64,000 bases of DNA from Hymenopus coronatus (taxonomy: Eukaryota > Arthropoda > Insecta > Mantodea > Hymenopodidae): the NCBI GenBank assembly GCA_030762935.1, contig CM060900.1:396259132-396323131 (forward strand). The letters run 5' to 3'. Shown piece by piece: positions 10,975-23,559 of this stretch. Each line of letters opens with the position of its first letter. Position 1 is the first letter of the stretch. A model generated the notes under the pieces. It worked only from the letters and a program-made list of their open reading frames with translations, had not been told where the DNA came from and did not search any database. Both the position numbers and the translations under genes were made by a program.

Positions 10975-13485
10975 CTAATTTCTCAGCTGCTATTAAGTGC
11001 AGTGATTTTAATGATACATTGTGTGCTTTTTTCACACTAAGTTTTTCTGTGCATGATTATTAATATTAGATTTAATTAATTAAACTACTTTACGTTCAAT
11101 GCTGGCGACTAGCTTTGCTCGGCCTTTAGCGTCCTATTTTCTTATTCAAAATAACAGGTCGTCCTGGCAACTGGTTTGTAATCTAAGCTAACATTTCCTT
11201 ATATAGGAAACCAGAGGCTTAGGTACAGTGTAATGAACATTACGCCAGCATTCTATTCCTTTGCGGAATTTTAATTATAGAATTAATTTTAGAACCTCCA
11301 AGTAGGCATGAAACACACAATACATAGGTGTTTATTTTCCCCGAGCCTGCGGGTCGAAGGCGTAAATTCGAGTGGGCGGACGTTTCTGTAACGAATGTTA
11401 TTCGTTTATTGCAACTGAGGGCGAAGACTCCATACTACCTTGGCCAGCAATTCATGTATTAACGTGTGAAATCGTGGAAGCCAAATGGATGATCTATTGT
11501 GACGGGTTATTCACTTTATGGCACAGTTTAGTCCATGCAAAAAACATCAAAGTAAATTATGCTTTGTCTGTGGGGAAAACTGACCTAAAGAAATAAATAA
11601 CACACCAATAAGGTATAATTCAGAATATCAGTATCTATACCCCTAACAGCCTATATAATGCATTCTGACAGCCTTCGTATCTATCTTAATTCACGATTCA
11701 CTAATATTCTTATTGGCTGCACTTCTCTGCTAGTGCTAACTTATTTCCTATTTGTTCTACTTCAAATGCCTAAACTTAAACTGCTGCCTACACGATCTTA
11801 CCACGATACATTTATGATTATACCCGTCTGAATATGATGTTCATATGGTTTCTCCTACATTACGTTGAAATATTATAAAGAAATCAACGATCGCTTTCCA
11901 ATTTATTTAGTAGAGAAATATTGAATAAGCAATAAAACATTTTGGCGCTTATTGTACGATATTTGCAAAGCTTAAAAACTTTTCGATATTTTATTTTCCT
12001 TTCATTTCTCTCTGAGTAAAATAGTGGAAACTGAAAAAATCTAATCTTGATTAATTAGCAATAATTCGTTAATTGTGTCTAACAATTTGTTTCTGGAACA
12101 CATAGCTTAAAACTTTACATTAAATGTGAATGGTATCATAAACGTATGTCCTCAAATTCGCGTACTGACTCTACAAAATCTTTTCCAGTAACTGAAGCCA
12201 AATATAATATTGGCATGTGTATTCAAAATATATGGTTTCGCGAAATGCAACTGCAAAAAGTTAACAAATCAAAGGATGCGACATTGCGTCACATTACATA
12301 TGTATAATTGCCAGCTTGCTGTCACTAATATCTATGCCTTAATTTGTGTGTATTTTGCATGCTTCCGTGCTAAACATTAGATTTTCTATTGTCATGAATT
12401 TTAAAGCTTTAAATGACGCTTTAATTCATACTACACTATTTAGATGAAGTACTGAATTATCAGCAATTTTCGCTATTCGAAATGATCCTTGGATCAGAGT
12501 TTAGAAATTACGAGTCTAAAATGTTTAGATATTACGGGTAGGAATTACAGTTAAGCTAGCTAAAATATCATTTGAAATTATTTCACATTGAGTAAGCTGA
12601 GAAATTCATAGAATTTTTTCCTCTGAACTAATTAAAACTGTATTTATTTATAATCTCAAATTAATGGTAAATAACATGTAGGGTTCAAGGAGCATTTCCC
12701 GTTTCTATATCAGAAAGTATGCATAAAATAACACTTCAACAGTCTTATACAACACTTTGTGTGCATCAAGTATTTGATACTCCTTGTATCAGATGGCAAA
12801 TAAATCGAAACAATTAGAAGAAAGCTCTGAAGATTTTAATTTTTTTATTTTTACGCACATATTGTTATGAGAAATTATCTGAGGTTGTACATCATGCATA
12901 AAGGAAGTTTTGTGAGTGTGAAACATCAGTTTTTATACAAGATGCGACTATCATTTTATTCTAGTTAGAAATAAATGTTTTATGATAAAATATGGTTGTG
13001 TTTGCGTTAGACGGAAGGTATATTTTTGTTTATGAAGGTTACATGTATATAAAAGAATTCGGCCGAAACATCGACAGTTAAACAGTCAGATGTGCATCAC
13101 GTTTTAATGCCACGAAAAAATAATGTGAATGTGAGTATTCATACTGGCAAGAGCACTTGTATCTGATACACAAAGGCTTCCTTTATGTAACACAATGAAA
13201 CGCACAATGAAATGCACCCAACATAACAATGTGGCTGGACTCCAGTGCTTTTGAGACAATGACTACGTAACATTCTGGTATTTAAATGAAAAGTTGAATG
13301 GTGAAGCCCATTAAGTGGAGTAATCATATGAATATCCCAAAATGCGGTATAAAACATACACGTAGTGGATTGAAACAAACATGCTCGTGTATGGTTAAGT
13401 AGGTAAGTCAGAAAATCTTCACGCTTCAGTAATTTTGTTAGAGCCTTGAGTACTAAAAAACAAAATCTCGGTTTACTTTCCGGGG
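10975..13485. other. AT-rich DNA without recognised features
   Basis: About 2.5 kb, AT-rich, only chance frames (for example 11372-11596 plus, 13139-13378 minus). I see no repeat shared with the rest of the window and no coding bias. Confidence 0.45.
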
Positions 13486-13499
13486 TTAACTGTATGTAT

Positions 13500-13802
13500 A
13501 TATGTGTGTGTATGTATAAAAATGGCGTGTTATTTATGGACGTCCTTTAACTGCTGTGGTTCTCAGCGTCCAAATTGGGCATGAAAGAACGCTTAATTTT
13601 GCTCAGAGGTCTCTCTATCCGGCTTGAAGCTTTTTTACGTGCCGTAAATCTACAACACGGGACAAACGGCTTTACTTCCCTTCCGAAGGAAGCCATGCTA
13701 AGGATTTTTATGCCCGAAAAAATCCATCGTCCTCCGCCGGGTTTGAACCCGCAACCTTGGGTATATGAAGTTAGCATGGTAACCATTACACCACGGAGGA
13801 TG
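13500..13802 (-). mobile_element. tRNA-derived SINE, local family A1, inserted in a TGTA-rich site
   Basis: The minus strand carries the same head, body and tail as the copy at 10653-10956: B-box GGGTTCAAACCC (about 13738-13749), A-box TGGTGTAATGGTTA near 13780-13793, and tail GTTATTTATGGACG near 13528-13541. ACTGTATGTAT occurs on both sides (13489-13499 and 13803-13813), consistent with a target-site duplication. The frames at 13547-13786 and 13575-13865 are shadows of this SINE. Confidence 0.85.
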
Positions 13803-13865
13803 ACTGTATGTATGACTGTATGTATGTATGTATGTATGTATGTATGTATGTATGTATGTATGTAG
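13803..13865. repeat. (TGTA)n microsatellite between two SINE heads
   Basis: About 60 bp of TGTA repeats with two GACTGTA interruptions. It separates the 5' heads of two oppositely oriented SINEs. The copy of ACTGTATGTAT on the far side of the left SINE suggests that the SINE inserted beside a pre-existing TGTA tract. Confidence 0.95.
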
Positions 13866-13866
13866 T

Positions 13867-14182
13867 CGCCCTCCTTGGTGTAGTGGCTACCATACTAGCC
13901 TCCAAAATCCTAGATTGCGAGTTCAAATTGGTGGAGAGTGGCGGATTTTTTTGGACGCAAAAATCCTAACTTGGCTTCCTTCAGAAGGGAAATAAAGTCG
14001 GTGGTCACGTGTAATGTTTATTTGCACATGAGAGAACCCCATACTTTGGAAGAAGAAGGTAACCGGGATAAATTCCGCCATTTCGCGTCCGCAAGTCGTA
14101 ATTTCCTCCTACAGTGCCATCTGTGGACGACGAGCAGATCCCTTGCCACCATGGCGCATAGCGGCGAACTCACAAACTAGAA
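13867..14182 (+). mobile_element. tRNA-derived SINE, local family A2 (same head as A1, different 3' tail)
   Basis: The head CGCCCTCCTTGGTGTAGTGG and the GCGAGTTCAAATTGG B-box region match family A, as does TTGGCTTCCTTCAGAAGGG in the body. After about 14000 the sequence departs from A1 and continues with CCGCCATTTCGCGTCCGCAA and CAGTGCCATCTGTGGACGA to a CTAGAAATTCAAATCC end. The same alternative tail occurs with the same head on the minus strand at 58080-58414, so this is a real second subfamily, not a random chimera. Confidence 0.85.
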
Positions 14183-14189
14183 ATTCAAA

Positions 14190-15364
14190 TCCTATCAGAA
14201 AACAACATAACGATGCTCTATACTCTACTTAGCAGTTACAGGAACTTAACTGTGCGTGTATAAATGTACCAAATGTATGTATATATGCTCAAATCGTTTC
14301 ATTAAGGTATTTGAACGGTACAGAAAGCTTTAGTTGTCATCAAAGATGAGCGTGATTGAATGAAGGGTCGATACCTAACTCTTGAGCAATATATAACTCT
14401 ACCAAATCGATTACCAGTTACACTTTATTGAATTTAATTTAAATGTAGTAATTACTTTCGCAGTCCTTTCATTGCACCCCTGATAACCTTTATTTGCACT
14501 CCGATAAAATTGATTCTGTCCACATTTCATTATTTAAAGGACAAATCAAAGTCTCCAAACAGAATCGCCGACAGAAGATGCACTTGGGTGTGTCAACAAT
14601 CAGCACGTGATCACTGTGGACACATTCCAAACACTCGTATCCCTATGGTAGACATTGTTTGGGTCTGCAGTGCACATGTCAACCCCTCTTTCATTACATC
14701 TGTCGCTGCGCCCTCCAGAATCGATTAGTTTTTCTTTCGCTCTTTTAATTGGAACAAACATAGCAACTTCTCCACAGAGCACAGACATTTTTTTCTCGTT
14801 AAATATTGACAAAGTCAAATTAGATTCACAACAAAATCTTTAAAATATTTCCTTTCCAATTTTTGGGAACCAATAGCTCTCGGAGGTTTCAGTTTAAATT
14901 GGAACAACAATGTATTTATTTTGCTTTTTCAGCAGATCAATCTGTTGAATACATTATAGTTAAAACAGATGAAATGGATTATAGTGATAATAGCGATAGT
15001 GCTAACAATAATTAACAATAATAGTGATGATAATACTAATAAGGCATAATAATTCCTAAGCAATTGCCTTAACACCCAAACCATACGCCACTACAAAGAA
15101 CATAAATAACGCCGGCCAGAAGTTAGTGATGAAAGGTAAACAACTCCGGTAAGTACTGTATGCAAACGCTAGCAATCTGCACGAGAGATGTGGTTGGTTT
15201 GTTACCTGCGACGTTCTGCTGAAGTTCAGCTTTGTTTCTGTTCGTTGACTTTAATTCTCAGTAATCCATGTCCCCAATAATCATAATTTATCTTACCTGT
15301 ACATGTGAAAGCCATATAGTGACTACGCGCCCACGTTCAGCTACCTATTATCTTGCCACCACTT
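14190..15364. other. Intergenic DNA, nothing recognised
   Basis: AT-rich with short frames around 14510-14843 on both strands that do not resemble known proteins. A short diffuse GATA/AATA-rich patch lies at 14970-15050. Confidence 0.45.
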
Positions 15365-15659
15365 TGTTGCACGTGTGCGGTCAGCTTCGGTTACGTAGCC
15401 AAAATCATTGTCGCAGCTGAGCGTAAATGTAATACGCGTGGGTCACACTAAATCAAAGCGCTGCAATGTCATACCTGCATGTAAAGTACACGTGAAATAA
15501 CTATCCCTACTCCTGGAAATTTATTTCCGCATGAATTAGAGAGAGCAGTCGACAACTGTCTACGAACGTCGAAGTGAAGAGTGATAAACTTATGCTACAG
15601 CACTGGAATAAAACTTTATTGTAAAAACGAACTAGAAGTAATAAACAGATTGTGTTACA
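15365..15659 (+). mobile_element. Probable LTR of a Ty3/gypsy-like retrotransposon (copy 1)
   Basis: The right end is well supported: the sequence ends ...TGTGTTACA and is followed by TGGTGTCAGAAACGGGA, the usual form of an insect gypsy-type primer-binding region. AATAAA lies at 15607-15612. The left end (TGTTGCACG at 15365) is chosen by analogy with the second copy at 39780-40091, which begins TGTTACACC; it is less certain. No matching 3' LTR is visible. Confidence 0.55.
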
Positions 15660-15660
15660 T

Positions 15661-16012
15661 TGGTGTCAGAAACGGGATTAATGGCCACGATAGTTACATT
15701 TTATTGGCTAAAATCCAGAACATGATCTCCGGAATGCAGAAAATACAGACAGAAATTAAATCTGGAATGGAAGAAATAAAATTCGAATGGAGAAAATAGA
15801 CAAGAAAATGGATCTTGGAATGGAGAAACTTGCCGGCGTTTAGAAGCACGTGGAAGAAATTTGTGGAAAAACAAAGATTTGGAAAAGCTTGTGAAAAACA
15901 TGAAAGAGCTTGGTGCAACGTTCATGAATGTCGTCAAACGACTTTAACGCTCTGAAGGACATTGGGGAACGACTTAACATCCTGGAGGGAAGATTGACTC
16001 TGCTATTTCTAA
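15661..16012 (+). pseudogene. Degenerate 5' gag region of the LTR retrotransposon (copy 1)
   Basis: It starts at the primer-binding region. Frames after it encode Met/Lys/Glu-rich heptad-like peptide (for example IQTEIKSGMEEIKFEW), broken by stops and frame changes. The end, CTTAACATCCTGGAGGGAAG (15978-15997), matches CTTAATACCCTGAAGGGGAG at 41429-41448 in the second copy, which ties both to one gag family. Protease, RT and integrase are absent. The coiled-coil N-terminus fits a gag assembly role, inferred from position after the LTR. Confidence 0.55.
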
Positions 16013-16193
16013 TCCGTTCATATCAATGAGAGGTCAAGGTACCCCATAGCTTAATTTCAGTTAACCATAAACATTTATTCTATGTGTTTATAAAATGTGA
16101 AGTAGCTAATTGATAAAATGTCCTAAAATTAGAGCTTTTTATTTGATATGAAATATTAGAAAAATGTTTATGAAATAGATTAAAGGTGAAGAG

Positions 16194-17343
16194 CAGGCGT
16201 CCCCAACAGTCCACCCGCTCGGGCGGCAGCAAAAGCCCTCAAGCCTTGACCGTCCCGGTTGCGGGCATGAAATGGAGGTGATACAGTGGAAGAACTACGA
16301 TTGTGTAAATTAATTTACACTTTCACTTAATTACATAATAATGATAGCAGTATTTTATACACTTTAATACTGATACCTAATATAATACAAAATAAAATCT
16401 ATTAGGCAGGAAATTTTAATTAACGAAATACAAATACTCATACACAACTAATAAACTAAATAAATAATGTAATATGACATAGATCTTGATGGTACTATGC
16501 AATTCAATGAAGTAAACAATAGAAATAAACATAATATTCTTCAAATAAATGTCTCTATGAAAACTACTCTTTCTTAGTCATCCGATAATCGCCGTGATTT
16601 TTGCAATTGTCTGTTTTCAACCAGCTGTTCAACACATGGGACTATTGTGGCATGACTTTGTACACTTTATTAAAAAAACGGCGATTAGCAAATATAGGTT
16701 ATCCCGAACATACAGAAAATTCTTCCAGTTGGATTGTGGAATTTAGGAAATCTTTCGCGAATTACAGAAGTGTAGAAATGGTTGATACTTTTTCTATTTA
16801 AAATGTATCTTTTCACTCAATATTATTTTGCATATTTATTACTTCCAACTGCAGTTTAACGGGACTATCGAGGATATCCCAGGAAAATGGTATTGCAAAT
16901 AACCGATTGTTTCTCATGTGGTATAATGTCCTGGAATCTACATTCGAATTCTTCGCGCAATTGTTGCCGTATGGTTATATATGCATCAAAATCCAAGGTT
17001 TCTACATACTGAATCACTGAGGTTATGGTAGGAAAATGTAACGTCACCGCGAGTAATGTCGTTGCAAATTATATTTAGTTATTTTGTTTAGAAGTTTGTA
17101 ACTCACTAAACTTTTTTCCGCGTCATTTTCTTCCGCAAACAAAGTTTTCTTCCCATTGTGCTCAAAACGTCACAGGTGTGGGCGACCGTCTTTCCGACAC
17201 GGATGTACCAGGACACCACAGTACTACTGTGTAGCGTTACACCACCACTGCACGGACATACTGTGTAGATGTGCGGCCCGCAGTGAGTGTAACATTAGCC
17301 CCGTGCGCCCTCAAGCGGCCTTGACTCGACTTGGGGATGCCTG
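16194..17343 (-). mobile_element. hAT-superfamily DNA transposon, degenerate, 1150 bp
   Basis: Both ends carry inverted CAGGCGTCCCCAA / CAGGCATCCCCAA (16194-16206 and 17331-17343), the typical CAGRGGTCCCCAA-type hAT terminus. The flank on the right is GTCTAGAG (17344-17351), the classic hAT 8-bp target consensus; on the left GTGAAGAG (16186-16193) matches at 6 of 8, so the duplication has aged. Inside, minus-strand frames recall a hAT transposase: 16865-17047 contains an EF.CRFQDI-type segment seen in ZBED/GTF2IRD2-like transposases, and about 16600-16760 has a broken C-terminal dimerisation-like segment. The transposase is not intact. Confidence 0.75.
16865..17047 (-). pseudogene. hAT transposase fragment
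   Basis: A 60-codon minus-strand frame inside the hAT element. REEFECRFQDI resembles the segment of hAT transposases that precedes the C-terminal dimerisation region. Further frames towards 16600 continue the similarity only after frameshifts. The call rests on remembered family patterns plus the flanking hAT termini. Confidence 0.5.
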
Positions 17344-17359
17344 GTCTAGAGTATACACT

Positions 17360-19945
17360 ACTTATACTTTGGAATGACAATCTTTCCTAACAGTTCTATA
17401 AACATATGTCAGCTCGTTTTAGGTTCTTCAGGTCTATGGCACAATTCGTGTTAATAAAAGTGTTGAATTTGAAATTAAACATGAATCGCCTGATATATTT
17501 AAACAAAATTACGCATTGGAGCCTATGTTCTATTCTTAGTAATTTTCCGAAGTTCAATTTTATTATTCATTATACACACACTTATTTTTCTAGATGCTTG
17601 ACGTTTTAGAATTTTAACATATTGATACATTGTCAATATGAATTACATACTTGGCTGTCTGCTACTTTATAATCATTTCATATCAATGACAGTTAAGAAT
17701 ATCTCGTAACTTAATTTGTAGATACGTATATTATTATACGTAGTAATTTAGTTTTGATTCGTCTGTTAAATCTATAAATATTTAAGAATCAGAAAGTAAA
17801 GCGTCTCCTTAATATTTTGATAATTAGATATCCTAAGTAACTGTAAGTTCATTTTATAATTTGTCATTTATAAAATGAAATATTTATCCTAGCTTTATTA
17901 TATATATTATTTTAGGTGCATTATTAATTATATGCATATTGTAAGTATACATTTTATATTGGATCACCTAATACTCTTGCTCTTTATCAGTAGAAAAGTG
18001 CTTTAGTTTTGTGTAAACTGGAACATAATTTTTATAGCCGTTACAGAATTATATTAAGAATTAATGGTACATTTTAACTTAATTTTCGGCATCAAGATAT
18101 TTTTGCAGTTTATTAACTGTGTTATAAATCTTTAAATTTCAAATAATTGGCATTTTTCATAAATATGTTTTATTTATTATAACCTTAAGGATATCGGATC
18201 ATTTAAATATGGAATGATTATTTTTGGGACACTTATAAGCTGATAAATGTCTTTGAACAGGGTTTTCTTACGAATGACAACCATAGCTGTATGGTGTACC
18301 CACATTCTTGGTTTACGTACTTGAAAACTATATTTTAATGTTAAGTAATATGAAAGCAGTTTGTGGTGAATTCCAACACAGGAAAATTGAAACGAACTGT
18401 GTTTAAAAGTGCTTTAAATAACTTAATTTTAAGATAAATTGTATATTATTATTTAGCAGTGAATGCATTAGTGAATTAGCCTTCAAATTCAACCTGCACC
18501 CGTATAAAAATCACTGCGCTTATGTTTTTCATAAAAGAAATGTCCTACTTAATTATTTTAAAGCTGCTCCTGTCAAAAATTTAAATATCTTGGTGAAAAC
18601 CAGTCTGTTTTAAGGGAACTAACTGTGAAATTTTCAAATGCCCTTTTTCTTATGTTATAACACTCATTTTACTGAATGCCTTTATTATGTGTAACTAATA
18701 CTGAAATGTTGATACTAATGCATCAAGTAGTTTTTGATAAAAATATTTTAGTGTGTTTAACTACTCTACCAAAAAACTCACTGTGCTTCAGTTTTCAATA
18801 TTTTGTAACAAAACTTCATATTTACATTCCGGGAATATCACTTTAAAATTATTGGATAACTTTCAAATTAATTAATTATATATGCAGGAAAATGTATGCT
18901 AAATTATTCGTTTATAATTTTTTATCATTTCTGTAGGCTAGTTCATTTTCTTAATACAGATAAATAGTTACTTAGTTAGAAAATTAATACAACAATTTTA
19001 TTTATTATTAGATTAAGGTTATCTGGTCCAAAGGTGTACAGCAAGGAACATTTTGAACATATACATCCGCTTGAAAATGCGTTTAGAGATAAACGCCTTT
19101 TAATATTTAATGTGTCATTTATTACCATTAAAAGCTCCATTTAAATGCTCACAGGGCCAGGCCAGTATTTAAATTGCAAATGTCTGAAAATAACTTTCGT
19201 ATTAATCAACAAAGACCACGGTATATTAATGTGCTAAAATTCAAAAATCAAGAATTTTGGTCAATTTACACAGATTGGCCCTCTTAAGAAAACGATTTTG
19301 TTAAAAAGATATAATAATTTGATTTAGGAATGAACACGCTTTTATAATGCGTATAGAAATTAAAAGGTCAAATTTTATGTTCATTGGCTAAGAAATGAAC
19401 GTTTGACATAACGATTTCCAAACACACTTCAGGAATGCTTTAATGAGAGTTACACATGTGCATAATAAAATGTAACGCTTAGTTAAGCACGAATGTTTAA
19501 TTTTACGAAAATTGCAGACTATTAATATATTGCGCATAACTGTGGCCAGAAAACTGTAGGTAGGTATATTGCAAGTTTTCTGACTTTCAAATGTGTCTTT
19601 TATTCTAAAAACTACAATGCTAATTACCGTAGTTGTTGATAATTGTTATTACGAGATACGATTTGGTATTGCTTTCTGCTATAGGACTACGCGTGTGACG
19701 TAACAGGAAAAGTGAGAATGTCCAAGGTAGCTCGCCTATTTCGTCAGCCCCGGGATCTTCGATAAACATCTTAACAAAGCAATGAACATTTCTTGAGGAT
19801 TGACCATAAGGAATCATTTTTGCTAACTTCTCTACCAAATACTATGTACTGCAAAGGCGTAGAGAGCGTATTGTAATCCATCCAAAGATTGAATAACGAC
19901 ATTTTATTGGAAATGTTTTGTATACTTCGCAAACGAAAAACTGTT
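17360..19945. other. AT-rich DNA, nothing recognised
   Basis: About 2.6 kb, very AT-rich, with only chance frames. A short sequence near 17678-17725 (TTTCATATCAATGA..) resembles 16017-16060 on the other side of the hAT element, but too loosely for a repeat call. Confidence 0.45.
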
Positions 19946-19949
19946 AAAT

Positions 19950-20560
19950 AGCACACAAAGTACCTAAGTTTAGCATCTTCCAATGATTGAAGATCTTGTG
20001 GTAAATTCCCCTAGCGCCAAATACTCTCTACATAGTTGCATTTTTCACATTTTCGATTTTCTCAAAAATTTCTCTGACGATGTTGCTTAAATTCCATTGT
20101 TATAGACATTTACACGGAAAATAAAATGTTCTTCTTGAATTTGTTCACAATAGTCCACTTCATTCTGGATGACTTTCGCATAACTGGTAAATAGTAATTT
20201 AAGTCAAATACACTGTTTTCATAGAGCTAGCCATTCTCGAAATACTCCTTGTTTTCTATTTTAAAATTTCAATATTTAGTTATCTCAACTGAAAGGTCGT
20301 TATTCACTTTTTTATCCTGGTCATGCAAAGTAATGTAATTGAATCACATAACGAGCGATTTTTAAAAGATTTAAGTATCACTTTAGCCTAGTGTATTCCG
20401 TTTTTTCCCTTCATTTTAGAAGGAACTAAGTAATAAACCTGTTCTCCTAATATTTATCTCAATTAGCATGAAGTAGAGAGAAGAAAAAGCTTTTGCTGAT
20501 AATTTCTTGCAGAATGGGTAGAAAAAGTCACGTGAATGCAAGAGATCAGCTTGTTACTTT
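19950..20560 (+). repeat. Repeat X, copy 1 (5'-truncated)
   Basis: Begins with GTACCTAAGTTTAGCATCTTCCAA, which aligns with GGTATTTAAGTTTAGTATCTTCCAA in the copy at 58.6 kb. It includes CATTCTGGATGACTTTCGCATAACTGGTAAA, TAGCCTAGTGTATTCC, AAGGAACTAAGTAATAA and an AAAAAGTCACGTGAATGCAA end. No coding frame and no tRNA-like promoter. Another copy follows in the same orientation within about 30 bp. Confidence 0.7.
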
Positions 20561-20587
20561 ATCTAGCCCGGTACGTCAATGTATATA

Positions 20588-21400
20588 GTGGACAGAGAAG
20601 GTATCTCACTGGGAATACCAGAATTTTAGGGCCCTCTGAATCCAAAAAAAAGGTATTTTCAGAAAAATGTGCGTGTGTGTTTGCCTTTGGACAGCGTAGC
20701 TGAAAAACGATAAGACGGTTAAATATCAAACTTGGTATTTAAGTTTTGAACTTTCCAAGGATGCGACACGAAGATTTACAAGAAAATTCCCCACCCCAAA
20801 CTGCCTTTTACATGGAAAAAAGATCGAAAAATTTGTTTTTCTTAAAAATGGTTCTAACGATTTTGATTAAAATACCACATATTAAAGCCATTTCCATCAC
20901 AGAAAAGTATATCTTGAATTATCTGGTAATAGCTGCTGAAGACCTGTTTATTCTGGACGATTTTGGTTGAATTTTGCATAAATAGTAAATCGTAAGAGAT
21001 AGACAAAAACTTGCATCACAAAAATGTAAATCTCGTTAAAATACACAATTTATGTCATACATTTTTATTCTTGGAGTTTACCACTTTCGAGATATGCATT
21101 GCTTTTAGCTTCAATTGTAAAGTACTTATACTTTTCTCAGACATGTCCGTTTTTCCTTTGTTCTACTTCTGGCCAAGCAAAGAAGCGATTTGCAGTGAGA
21201 ATTGCATAACGACAGCTTTTAAAACATTTGACTATCACTTTAGCATAGCGCATTCCTTTAGTTCACTTCTTCTTATAAGGAACTATGCAATAAGAACGTT
21301 CTGCTAATGTTTATCTCGAATAGCATTGTGTTAAAAGAAGAATAATCCTTCGTTATACGTTTTTGTAGAGCAGCTAAAGAAAATCATGTGAGTGTAACAC
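20588..21400 (+). repeat. Repeat X, copy 2 (fullest copy)
   Basis: Starts ATAGTGGACAGAGAAGGTA and ends AAAATCATGTGAGTGTAACA. Ordered landmarks: a GTGCGTGTGTGTTTG microsatellite (20669-20683), GACAGCGTAGCTG, CTTTCCAAGGATGCGACA, AACGATTTTGATTAAAATACC, CGTAAGAGATAGACAAAA, CACTTTAGCATAGCGCATTCC and CTGCTAATGTTTATCTCGA. No long frame, no A tail, and no inverted or direct terminal repeat that I can see. Class unknown; it could be a non-autonomous DNA element, an LTR or a dispersed satellite monomer. Confidence 0.75.
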
Positions 21401-21419
21401 ATAAATTATTTTTTATAAT

Positions 21420-22612
21420 AAACTGTGTGGAAATCGCCAAGAAACTTAGGTATGCTTGCACGCCAGTAGTAAAGGAGGTCATCAAATGGCAACGATTATT
21501 TTCCAACTAGAATGTGTAAAGCGCTGATTTTTTTAAATTTGCGGAGTAAACATGAACTATAAAAACATCCACAGTAAATCAACAACTCGAAACGAGTAAA
21601 AACATAAATTTGTAGGAATTATTGCCAACACGATAAAGATAAAGAAACATTACTGAGAAAAACATTGCATTACCGTGGTTCTGCTAGCTTTCAAAGACTG
21701 TTACTAATATTCGGTCACCAAATTATGGTGCTTTGCAACGGAAAGGCAGGAAGTTAATTAAGTAATGTACTTGGAGAGTATTTGCCATAAAAGGTAAATA
21801 TAACGTTGTACACATGAGTCGAAGTGTGTTAGAGTAGACGTCAGAAATCGACATGGAATGCTTTGGAATCCTCTCCTTCTCTTAAAATCAGTGATATAAG
21901 TATCTCGGAAAATGATCAGCAAAACCAAAATGAGGGGTTGTGAAGAAGTGCATTCCACATCCGAAACAGGACTGTGCCTCTTCCTTGAAATACATAGGGA
22001 ACTTCTGAGTAGCACAGATGGTAAATTGGGTTTCGGAGGGGCAGGGAAAGATTCTGCGCTGAGTGTTTCCAATGAAGTCTCGTAAAGTGAAGGATATTAG
22101 GAAATATGCACATGGAATATAAGGAAGCTTTCTAGGAGAAGATAAACCCTTACCTTCTACTTTTTTCATCCTCCAAGGAACAAGAAAGGAAGGGAAATTG
22201 AGGGAAGTGACATCCCAGTACCTGCAAATCCGACGGCTTCAGACGAGATGATGGAATTTATTTCCACAGCCTGACGTACTTCCCAACTTCTCGATGCATC
22301 AGTACTTCCTAGCGATCTAATTACCACTAAAATCCTTTGAGATTAAACTTTTGAAGTTCTATGAGGATAATAATTCTTTATTACCTCAAAACCCAGAATA
22401 AATTAAAATTGTAGGCTCTAGATTTTATTTTCGCTCTGTTTGCTCAAAACACTTCTGTATTGATTGCACTATCAGTGGAACTGTAGCACCATTAATGGAG
22501 CTTAATTAAAGAAAATCGCCCACGACGCTATAGTTTATCTCTTAAGTTTTTGAGAAAATAAAAATGTTATGATCTCATTATATAATATAGCACCTTTAAT
22601 ACCCTATCAAAA
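21420..22612. other. Intergenic DNA, nothing recognised
   Basis: Three overlapping minus-strand frames at 21758-22169 are not recognised and show no shared motif. Slightly GC-richer around 21950-22200. Confidence 0.4.
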
Positions 22613-22619
22613 ACTATCG

Positions 22620-22782
22620 GTTTACTGAAGGCTTGGGTGCGCGCCACAAGATAGCGAGCAACTCGTGACTCAGGGGGGGGGTTCCTGCAGTATGCAATAC
22701 AGCGCAGAATTGAGGGTAAGCTGTCGTCCAGGCTAAATCAAGTGGAAATGAAGTTCCAGGATGAAAAAAAAAAAAAAAAAAA
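22620..22782 (+). repeat. Possible retroposon fragment with A19 tail
   Basis: A GC-richer 140-bp block (GGTGCGCGCCACAAGATAGC..., a G9 run at 22673-22681) ends in a run of about 19 A (22764-22782). This is the form of a short retroposed sequence, but I found no clear B box, no target-site duplication and no second copy. Confidence 0.3.
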
Positions 22783-22799
22783 TAATTGCGGAATGACCT

Positions 22800-23515
22800 T
22801 TGCCCTATGTCGTATTGTCTGCCACACTTCAACTTTACTCCCCTTTTGTGGTTGAGCACGCGCATGTACTGTTACTCAGGCGAGTCGAAATGGAACACCT
22901 TGATATTCGCACCGCAATTGTGAATTGAGTTTATCAATTTTCTGTAAGGAAGAGGATTCATTTTTCTTTCGTGAATATTAGCACCAAGCTTATAATCAGT
23001 TTACCTGAAGCAAATTTACAGTGGATGAATCGAAATACCTAAAATTAGGCCTGGAACATTCTCTTCCTAAATTTACTTCCCAATCACAATTTCATTACTT
23101 ATAATATTAAAAACATTATTTTTATTGAAGTTATTCGAAGTACATTTCTGAGGTATGTGTTCCTCATACATTTCATAAGCTTATATCGAATGAACCATTG
23201 CTTCACATGTTTGAGTTAAACGCCTATCGCATAGAAGAAATTGTCATCTGTTACTTTTACTTTACAAACTGCTACATAATATAACTGATGATCCTAACCT
23301 AAGACAAGTAGTAAGTTTTTACGTTACAAATATTGCACCAAATAAACTTCACAATACTTTTTTGCTTTAGAGGGCTAATATTGATTCACATAAGTATTTG
23401 CCTATATTTAGAATCCAATCACTATACAATAAACTACATCGCTTAAACATTGTTATATTTCATATTAATATTAATAGTTTTGCTATATCCTGTGATTATT
23501 ACCAATAGTAGATGA
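22800..23515. other. AT-rich DNA, nothing recognised
   Basis: No gene or repeat supported. It may include the degraded body of the LINE whose tail seems to lie at 23705-23730, but I cannot read reverse transcriptase motifs. Confidence 0.35.
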
Positions 23516-23559
23516 TAGATTTGGTGTACATGTGAATCAATGTTAGCAACTTTCTATTT

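Noticed and set aside
13803..13865. Telomere-like repeat
   Set aside because: The unit is TGTA, not the insect TTAGG; no TTAGG array occurs in the window.
16017..17725. Similarity between the flanks on either side of the hAT element (TTCATATCAATGA)
   Set aside because: Only about 25 of 40 bases match, in AT-rich DNA; too weak for a duplication call.
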